Source of the DNA: Cucumis sativus
Lineage: Eukaryota; Streptophyta; Magnoliopsida; Cucurbitales; Cucurbitaceae
Length of the DNA: 64,000 nt
Direction of reading: 5' to 3'
Assembly (NCBI RefSeq): GCF_000004075.3
Contig: NC_026655.2
Span: forward strand, 5,828,001 to 5,892,000
Shown here in pieces: positions 56,540-64,000 of the stretch (its first letter is position 1; each line of letters opens with the position of its first letter). The notes beneath the pieces are model-generated. The model ran no database searches, had not been told where the DNA came from, and saw nothing but the letters and a program-made list of their open reading frames with translations. The translations under genes and the position numbers were made by a program.

Positions 56540-56994
56540 CTTTCAGCGAGGTTCAAGGACAACCACGTCGTCGAAAGTGGAAAACAAATTTTTTATAAAA
56601 TTAATACGATTTTTCGCAACGTGCGTTAGTCAGCAGTGCGTCGCGTAACGTCGAATCGTTTCGTTGAAGGTTGATAATTTCAAATGATCATTTCTCTTTC
56701 CTCGACGTCTTGCAGAAGTGCGTCGCCGAAAGGTTATCATACTAAATTAAGGTTTGATGTACCACGACATTGAAGCGACGTGCGTTGCAGAAAATCTTGA
56801 CCAAAACGAATCGTTCGTGGTAAAGCAAAACAATATCTTAATTAGTACACTTGCGCAACGTTTGTTTTCCATACGTCGCGGAAAGTGGTATTTAGCAACG
56901 TACTAACACGAACATTGCGAAAAGTTCAGCAACGCTGACGTTACTTTCAGCGACGTCGTTTCTGGCATCACGAAAGCTTCATTTTCTTGTAGTG
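56540..56994. mobile_element. CACTA (En/Spm) transposon end or short non-autonomous element
   Basis: The right edge is TTTTCTTGTAGTG at 56982-56994, the reverse complement of CACTACAAGAAAA, the canonical plant CACTA terminal inverted repeat. The adjoining 450 bases are rich in CpG-containing direct and inverted short repeats (GTGCGTCG, CGACGTC, GCAACG, GCGACG), which is the usual CACTA subterminal structure and contrasts sharply with the AT-rich surroundings. A matching left end was not found; the edge near 56540 is approximate. No transposase frame is present. Confidence 0.7.
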
Positions 56995-56999
56995 TATAT

Positions 57000-57676
57000 G
57001 CATAGCTAAGTTAGGGATGTAAGAATTAACTGCATCTTTACATGTTTACCCTATATTTATATGCACTTTCGATCTTCCTCAAGTGAATTTTCATCTTCAC
57101 ATGCTAAATATTGAACTTTTGGAGACAAAATTTAGAGAAAAAGAATAACAAACTAATAGAAGAAAATACTCAATTATATTGGTAGAAAGAAATCAAAGAA
57201 GCCCTTTATATATATAGTAATGAAAATTGAAAAAATGTTACAAAAACTTTTGAACTTTCAAGTCTTTAAATTTGGATTGTTAATTAAAATTTTAGATGTA
57301 AGATATTTAATTTTTAATTAATTTCTAAAATGTAAATGAAAAACATTAGTCTTCCATAATTAATTATATTAAAAAGATATAATTAAAAATGAATTTACCA
57401 AAAAACCAAGAAGTGAATTAAAACACAAAACTCAATAGTATAACTAGAACAAAAAAGTTTCTCCATTCAGACTTTTATATACTATATTTATACCTATATT
57501 ATATACATAAGATACACAAATAAAATTTATAAACATTAACTTAGATAATAATTAATTTCCTTAAACTATTTTTGATCTTGATTTACGAATTTAATAACAA
57601 ATACAACAATGAATTTAATTATAACTCTTGAACATATGAACACATAAGAGCTCCTTTTATACCGGTTGGAGGCTTC

Positions 57677-57729
<53 letters not shown>

Positions 57730-57880
57730 AGAAATTGAGTTATACTCAAAGTTGAAAATGTCAATGAGGTTTTAATTTTACAAAAAATTCCATAGAGATA
57801 CGAAGGATATTTCTAAAAAATTTATAAAAACAAACAAAATAAAGGATTAAAATTAAGAATGTACAATTCCAATTCCAATT
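57000..57880. other. Spacer downstream of gene C
   Basis: AT-rich, without a supported gene. Includes an A-run of 47 at 57681-57727 inside a segment (about 57640-57800) that is duplicated near 61210-61345. Confidence 0.55.
57640..57800 (+). repeat. Left copy of the repeat flanking gene C
   Basis: Contains GGAGGCTTCTTGTA, a 47-base A-run, then GAGTTATACTCAAAGTTGAA and AATTTTACAAAAAATTCCAT. It aligns in order with the segment at about 61210-61345 (GAGGCTTCTTATAGAAAAA, GAGTTATACTCAAAGTTTAA). The A-run is an expansion of a short A tract in the other copy. Confidence 0.65.
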
Positions 57881-57893
57881 CCATTTCCCTTTA

Positions 57894-60651
57894 TTATAGC
57901 TTGCTTGAACCTTGGGAGAGAGCATGTTTAACAAGTTCCCTCCTAAGAATCTTTCCTGCAGGCGATTTAGGGATAGCATTCACAAAAGAAACTCTTCGGA
58001 TTTTCTTGTATGGTGCAACCTACAACCATATTAGAATAGTTCGGGATAAGTTTGAAATGACTTTCTAAGTGAAAGTTAAAGTTGATTTCGAGTTGAAAGG
58101 TACCTTTTTTGCAATGAAATCCATGACTTGAGCTTCGTTGATATTGCTTCCAAGTTGTCTTACCACGTAAGCTAATGGAATTTGTCCCGCGTCTTCATCA
58201 GGATAGCTGCTCAAGAGGAGTGAAAATAATATCAGAAAATTTGAGTAAAACTTATGTTTCGAAGTTGTTATAAAGTAGTTAAAATCACAATCAAACAAGT
58301 TTGTTTATTAATTCAAAATCAAATATAGAAGAGAGCAAAGAATACACACGGTATCACAGCAGCATCAAGGATTTCGGGGTGGGATTGAAGCAAATGTTCC
58401 AATTCGGCAGGTGGGACCTGGAATTTGTTTAAAACAAACAAAAGGACTTCCGATTACTAAAGATACACTAAGGCAACAATAATAACTTATGGCATTTTAT
58501 GGTCATATTCTTATCTTGTCAAGAACTGGGAGTGAATAAATCACCTGATAAGCCTTGTACTTGATCAATTCTTTTAATCTATCAACGATGTAGAGTAATC
58601 CATCAGAATCAAAGTAACAAAGGTCACCAGTCTTTAGCCATCCCTCAGGATGCAAGGTTTCAGCAGTTGCCCTTTCATCTCCAACATAACCTGCATCAAA
58701 CACCATTTCATATGTTCATCACACAATAAACAACATCATGATTAATGCCTTGTAGCAAAACATCCTATTCTCAAACAGAGCTCTCTAATGAAGAGAGGAA
58801 TGGGGACAAATTCAGTATTATACAATTAATAATTTATAATACTTCACTTGCTAGATTTCATTCTCATACTGAAGTATAGAAGAAAACACATATAGAAGAG
58901 AATATTGCAAACCTTTCATGATTCCTGGACCTCGTATCCAAAGTTCTCCTTTGTGACCAGGAGGTAAAGCTTCTCCAGATGAAGGATCGACTATTTTGGC
59001 TTCCATATTTTCGGATAGGCGACCGACGGAACCTGCTGTACTGCATTCTTCAGGCCCCACAGTTCTTGCTGCTGCTCCTGAACTCTCTGTCAATCCATAT
59101 CCCTATTCAACAAAACCATGCATCATTCTTTGTTATCATTTTACTTGTTTTTAACTTCAAATAGATTTAAGTGCTTCCTTAACTATCTTATAACCATCCT
59201 AGGATATTGGATGGATTAGAATTGTGTTAAATAATATAATATTAAATTTGTCTTTTAACAATCAACTTCATCCTTTGGGTTGGTGACTTAAAAGAGAGTA
59301 TTAAAACACATGGTCAACCATTGAAACTGCATATTTGAACTTTGGTGTGAAGTTACAAATTTTGGTTAAAAACTTTGCCTATCTGAACTTAATTGTGAGA
59401 ATTCCACAAGCTTTAAAAGTATACTCATAGCAAAAAAAACTCATGGAATCAGAACACTTAAGTGGAAAAGTTTGAATTGATAATTTGGAATGGACTTACA
59501 AAATTGAGAACAGATTACAAACTAGGAATTGACAGAATGTTATGTTCATCGCATTTATATGATATGAGAAAGCAAAGAACATTGTAACGAGTAACTAAGA
59601 AGGGAAAGTGTCTGTTACTAACCTGAATAATTTCTACGTTGGGGAACTTTACATGGAATTTATCGATGACTTCTTTACCAAGAGGAGCGCCGCCGCATCC
59701 CAAAATTTGAAGAGAACTGAGATCATACTTCGCTGCCAGCTCCGATTTGGCCATGGCCACAATCAGTGGCGGAGAAACCGGAATGTATGTAACCCTATAC
59801 TTCTCCACTGCTCTTAACATCTTCTCGAAATCGAACTTACGCATCAAAACCAATGTATTGCCCTCTGAAATCGATCGAAATAACATAAAGAACCCGAAAA
59901 CATGAAACAGAGGTAACAGACAAAGAGCAACGGGATGTGGCTCAATCTCTCCATCAACGAGCGTTTTATCTAAGACTTGAAGCCCAGTGATCGCCGTTAT
60001 GAGGTTCCGGTGAGAGATTAAAACGCCTTTCACTCGCCCGGTAGTCCCTGAAGAGTACAGAATCGCCGCAGAGTCGTTTTGATTGATTTTGAGATCGAAA
60101 ATTCCATCGTTTACTCCATCCGATGGATTACTTTCATTCATCAAAGAAAGAAACTCCGGTGCATCTATCAATACAGTGCCAAGTGGAGGCCTGGGGATCT
60201 TAGACGCCGTTGAGGAAGTAGCGAAGGCAATGGCCGGTTTACAGAGACTAACCTGGTGAGCAATCTCCGATTCGGAACCGATAGGATTAGCCGGAGAAAC
60301 AACAACACCAAGTGATAATAAAGCGAAATACAGCACAGGGATTTGCAGAGAAGTGGGTGAAAGAATGAACGCCACTTGACCATTGGAGAAGGAATAAAGA
60401 GCTTTAAGGTTAGAGGTGAGGTTTCGAATTTGACGGAGGAAAAGAGCGTAAGAGACACTGACACTGGAGTCGGAGTCGATGAGAGCAGGAGTGTTGGGCG
60501 GAGGAGGAGATGATCGGAGAACAGAGAGGGCATGCCCAACAACGGTAAGTGGTTGAGATAACGGGGGAAGCGATAACGGTGGTCGGAGACTGTTGTAAAT
60601 CTTGGTTTGAGAACAGAAACCGCTCCGAGAATCAACAGAATGGGTAGCCAT
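57894..60651 (-). CDS. 4-coumarate:CoA ligase-like acyl-activating enzyme, copy C (553 aa)
   Basis: Exons (minus): 60651-59623, 59102-58913, 58690-58545, 58417-58350, 58206-58104, 58019-57894; 1662 bases, identical exon lengths to copy B. Start chosen at [17 protein letters not shown], aligned with copy B; an upstream in-frame ATG at 60723 adds 24 residues but overlaps a TATA-like sequence. [46 protein letters not shown] and [10 protein letters not shown] are all present, and the C-terminus is GSSKL (type 1 peroxisomal signal). It is the most canonical of the three. Introns are nearly identical to those of B, showing a recent tandem duplication or gene conversion. Confidence 0.9.
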
Positions 60652-60723
60652 TGATGTGAAATTCAGATTTGTGAAGGAAAAATATGAATGAAATTCGTGG
60701 CTGAAGATGATCCAAGTACGCAA

Positions 60724-60731
60724 ATTTTATA
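60724..60731 (-). promoter_or_regulatory. TATA box of acyl-activating gene C
   Basis: TATAAAAT on the minus strand, 73 bases upstream of the chosen ATG at 60651. This supports that ATG rather than the one at 60723, which would lie at the promoter itself. Confidence 0.5.
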
Positions 60732-60734
60732 GCC

Positions 60735-61560
60735 ACGACGGTGTGGAAATCCGTGCAATAGAATGATTATGCATATACGTAAATAATCTTAATTAATAAT
60801 TAATTTTCTTCAACATAATTATGATATATGAATTGAATAAAAAATACAACAATTAAAGAAACATACTTTTTATTGTCTTTGATGCCTCCACGTCTCGAAC
60901 TTTTCCGTTTCTAATGAAACATACTTTTAATCTCTTCACTGGATCCTTCCTTCTTGGGATTAAAAGTTCAACTTTCTATCCTCATAGTTTTTAGTTTTCT
61001 ACTCTACAAAAATCTATACTCACAAATTTCAACTATTAACAAGTCCAATATCTAACCCTCAAACACAATTGAAGGTTGTGTTTAATCAATTAAGTTCTAC
61101 AGGTATCCCTCACTAGTTGCTTTCTATCATTTTTTTCTAATATTTGTAATATAATTGACATACATTCGTTTTTTACAGGATTAAAAATGTGTAGAAGATC
61201 TGGAACGTACGAATAGAGTTCATTTTATATCCGTTAGAGGCTTCTTATAGAAAAATGAAGAGAAGAGAGTTATACTCAAAGTTTAAAACGTCGATGTCGA
61301 TGGAAATATCGAGATCTTAATGTTACAAAACTTTGGATAGAAATATAAATTAATATTATCGATAAATATTTTTCACGAAATTGTGAAAACAAAAAGTTAA
61401 TAATAAATTTAAATTTTATGATTTTTAAACAAGGTAGGACTCCGATTAAAAATAACTATAAGAAAATCGGACTGACCAAACCGAACCCGTTGGTTCAGTT
61501 GTTAACCGTTTCGGTCCGATTTAATAAAAGACCGGGAAGATCGTTTCCTTTCGATTGAAA
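60735..61560. other. Divergent intergenic region between gene C and the WD40 gene
   Basis: Head-to-head promoters. Contains the right copy of the flanking repeat (about 61210-61345) and, near 61470-61532, an inverted repeat with AAATCGGAC/GTCCGATTT arms around ACCGAACC/GGTTCAG. No gene is seen. Confidence 0.5.
61210..61345 (+). repeat. Right copy of the repeat flanking gene C
   Basis: GAGGCTTCTTATAGAAAAA followed by GAGTTATACTCAAAGTTTAA and an ATGTTACAAAACTTTGGATAG-like tail, in the same orientation as the copy at 57640-57800. Confidence 0.65.
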
Positions 61561-61568
61561 CCCTGAAG

Positions 61569-61577
61569 TAGGGTTTA
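61569..61577 (+). promoter_or_regulatory. Telo-box in the WD40 gene promoter
   Basis: TAGGGTTTA (complement of AAACCCTA), about 75 bases upstream of the ATG. Telo-boxes are enriched in plant ribosomal-protein and ribosome-biogenesis promoters, consistent with the identity of the downstream gene. Confidence 0.6.
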
Positions 61578-61651
61578 TCGGTTTCAGTTCGTGGAAAGCT
61601 GTGTGTGTGGAGTTTCTCTTAATCTCCTAAGCTCAACTGTTCTTGCAAAGT

Positions 61652-64000
61652 ATGCCTCGTACGACGACGCTTGATTGCCCTGGATGTCCTCCGCTTCGTG
61701 CCCTAACTTTCGATGTTCTTGGTCTCGTTAAAGGTAATAATGGCAATCTAAACTTTCCAATTTACTCCGTGTCACGATTTTGTCTGAATTTTCTTCTCAA
61801 TTTGGTTGTTCCGTCACTGGCAGTCATTGAAGCTCGGGGCAAGGAAGGAGAGATCCCCAAAGTTGTTGAGAGATGGGGTGAACCTGATTTCTCCAAATCC
61901 GTGCTTGCAGCTTCTCTTGTTGATCGTAAATTCGACCCTGTACGTTTCTTTATTTATTGATTCTTTTCAAATCTTTCATTAACTAGCATACCCTCTCGTG
62001 AAGAATTTTTTGTCGTTGTTTGTTGCCATCTAAATTGTTAAAAAATTTGAGTTGTTGTGGATTCATAGTCATTGGGAGTTCTTCGTTCACAATATTTTCT
62101 TTTACTGGCCTTACAATTTCTTCTTTTTTGCTATATCTCTACTGGGTTGATGTTTTCCTGTTGGGAGTTTATGTATTTTACTTCTCATTTAAGGTCAACT
62201 TAAACCCTACATCACTTTAAGTGCACTAAATCACTTCCTTTCCTTTTTTTTTCATAATTGCAGTTATTAGCTGTTGCCCGAAAAAATGGCCTGGTAAGTT
62301 GTACAGATTTATAGTAGTATGAATCAGATGCGCATTTCATTAGTTTTAAATATATTTGTGCACTCTTTGGTTGATCATGTTTCTGCTGTATGCTGCAGAT
62401 TGAAGTTCTTAATCCTTTGAATGGCAATCTTCATATTGCTATTTCGGACAATACCGATACTTCCCCTCCACCAAAAGATGAAGCTATTGTTGGAATGCAT
62501 TTATTTTCAAAAGAGGAATTGGAGGTGGAATCTAGGTTATGTATCAGTTTATGATTTATGAGCTTGTTATATTATAATTTGATGGAGCTTTTGTTAACAA
62601 TGAAATTTCAATCTCTCTTAAACCATCCATGCTGAAATTCCTCATAGTTTGGTTATTTATTTTCAGGAGGTGCACCTTGCTTTCATGTACAACAAAAGGA
62701 AATGCAAGCATGAGGTCGATTGGATTTTCTAGTTCATTGTCAAAAGATGCCTCTACCGATCTTGTAAAAACGTGGAAAGTATGTGGTTCTGGTGATGTTA
62801 CATGTACTAAAGTTGATGGAAGTGAAACCCATGCATTGTTTGGAGGGTGAGTTGAGATCATTTTTGAATTTTTACTGTGATCTTTGCACTGGCATTAACT
62901 TTCTTTACCTTTTGTATGCACAGGAAGGGTGTTGAAGTTAATATGTGGAATCTAGAACAGTGTACAAAGATTTGGACAGCAAAAGCAGTATGCTTTTTAG
63001 TTCTCATTTGCACATTTGTACAAAGCAGCCAACATAAATGTTTTTTGATATTCTTTTGTAACACTTCGTTTTTATTCAGCCGAAGAAGAACAACCTTGGA
63101 ATTTTCACACCGACTTGGTTCACTTCAGCAACATTCCTTAGTAAAGATGATCACCGTAAGTTTGCAGCTGGTACAAACAGCCATCAGGTAATTCATATCA
63201 GTTTCTCGTGTTAATCAAGTTACAGAATCGGAAATATATATGGAGAATGCAGAATTGCAGGGAGTTACAGAGACAAATTCAAGGGGAAAAGTTTCAAATT
63301 AATTGAATAAATAGGGTCTTGATTTCTGTTTCAAATATGATTCACACTTAATTTAGAGCCTTTAAGAGAGGAGAGTGGTCTTCTTTTCACTTTATAACTG
63401 GAATTTGTGATTAACTAATTCAGGTTCGATTGTATGACATTTCTGCTCAAAAGAGACCTGTCATCTCATTTGATTTTCGAGAAACTCCTATTAAATCCTT
63501 GGCCGAAGATGTTGATGGTAACACAATATTTGTGGGGAATGCGTCTGGTGATCTTGCATCTTTTGATATTCGCAATGGTAAAATTTGTTATTTGCTAGAG
63601 ATATTGGTTTTTCTGATTTAAGAGTCTGGGTCTTTTATATCTTTCACTTAGTACCCTTGTTTCATAAAGTCCCTTTGGGGACATCCGATAAAATTGGAAC
63701 GATACTCTTGTTTCATAAAGTTTAATTATTGACTTATATGGGTTCCTCTTATGTTTTATTTATAGAAAATCGGTTGTTTTACAATTGAAGATTGCTACCA
63801 CATGGTTTATTTAAAGATCCTCATTTCTCTGTATATTATATAGCATATTTGACACGTAGGTGTCATGGTGTCTTAATGTTTGGTCCTTGTTCTGATTTGA
63901 GCATCTCTATGCTGGGATTCAGTGGAGTCTATGATCTTTTACCATATCACTGTTGCATGGTCACTTCACTTGATTACCCTTGCAAATTTCTCCCTCATTT
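61652..64000 (+). CDS. NSA1: WD40 ribosome-biogenesis protein, NSA1/WDR74 family (5' part, first ~290 aa)
   Basis: Exons 61652-61733, 61824-61939, 62264-62293, 62399-62535, 62667-62846, 62924-62987, 63080-63187, 63424-63577; the frame is continuous and the last intron (phase 1) runs out of the window. Start MPRTTTLDCPGCPPLRALTF. WD40-type blades are visible: LLAVARKNGLIEVLNP, HALFGGKGVEVNMWNLEQC, FAAGTNSHQVRLYDISAQKR and IFVGNASGDLASFDIRNG. The last two closely parallel the family's 'HQVR-YD...RRPV' and 'VGN--G-L---D-R-G' region. In yeast and animals this family acts in 60S pre-ribosome maturation in the nucleolus with an AAA-ATPase (Rea/NVL). The gene is oriented away from gene C. The 3' part is missing only because the window ends. 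Confidence 0.88.

Noticed and set aside
60652-60723. 24-residue N-terminal extension of gene C
   Set aside because: Absent from genes A and B, and its ATG at 60723 coincides with the TATA-like region. The downstream MATHSVD start is preferred.

Overview
The window is AT-rich plant nuclear DNA with GT-AG introns, UTRs, microsatellites and small transposon relics. Protein families, tandem duplication and overall style suggest a dicot, possibly a cucurbit; the species is an inference from recalled sequence style, not a database result. Genes fill roughly a third of the window. The rest is AT-rich intergenic DNA in which I see only repeats and a few promoter-like islands.

Layout. (1) 379-594 (-): small conserved-looking protein, then about 12 kb without a convincing gene. 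(2) 13261-15741 and 16644-19840 (+): a head-to-tail pair of cytosolic glyceraldehyde-3-phosphate dehydrogenase genes (GAPC). Each has 12 coding exons with identical phases, and the first coding exon is only 4 bases. (3) 21966-25630 (+): eight-exon gene for a basic, Ser-rich 581-residue plant protein of unknown function, with a short upstream ORF. (4) 26715-29507 (-): a divergent NAC-domain gene whose C-terminal region is built from tandemly duplicated 108-base exons. Beyond its end lies a stray copy of that exon fused to a decayed leucine-rich-repeat receptor fragment. (5) 34388-35221 (-): single-exon plant-specific protein with a conserved C-terminal domain. (6) 45177-60651 (-): three tandem 4-coumarate:CoA-ligase-like (acyl-activating) genes of six exons each, plus the relic of a fourth. 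A CACTA transposon end and a duplicated flanking repeat lie around the most recent copy. (7) 61652 to the window end (+): 5' part of a WD40 ribosome-biogenesis gene of the NSA1/WDR74 family, with a telo-box in its promoter.

Functional links. The GAPC pair serves cytosolic glycolysis. The acyl-activating cluster appears to serve peroxisomal CoA-ester formation: two of the three proteins end in the peroxisomal signal SKL and the third in NKL. I found no operon-like logic and no clear new 'system'. The most unusual structures are the expanding NAC exon array and its chimeric outlier, the GC-AG intron and signal divergence in the ligase cluster, and a 30-base-period cluster of E2F-like sites upstream of the NAC gene. 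All exon boundaries were read by eye from splice signals, frame continuity and paralogue comparison, and need transcript confirmation.
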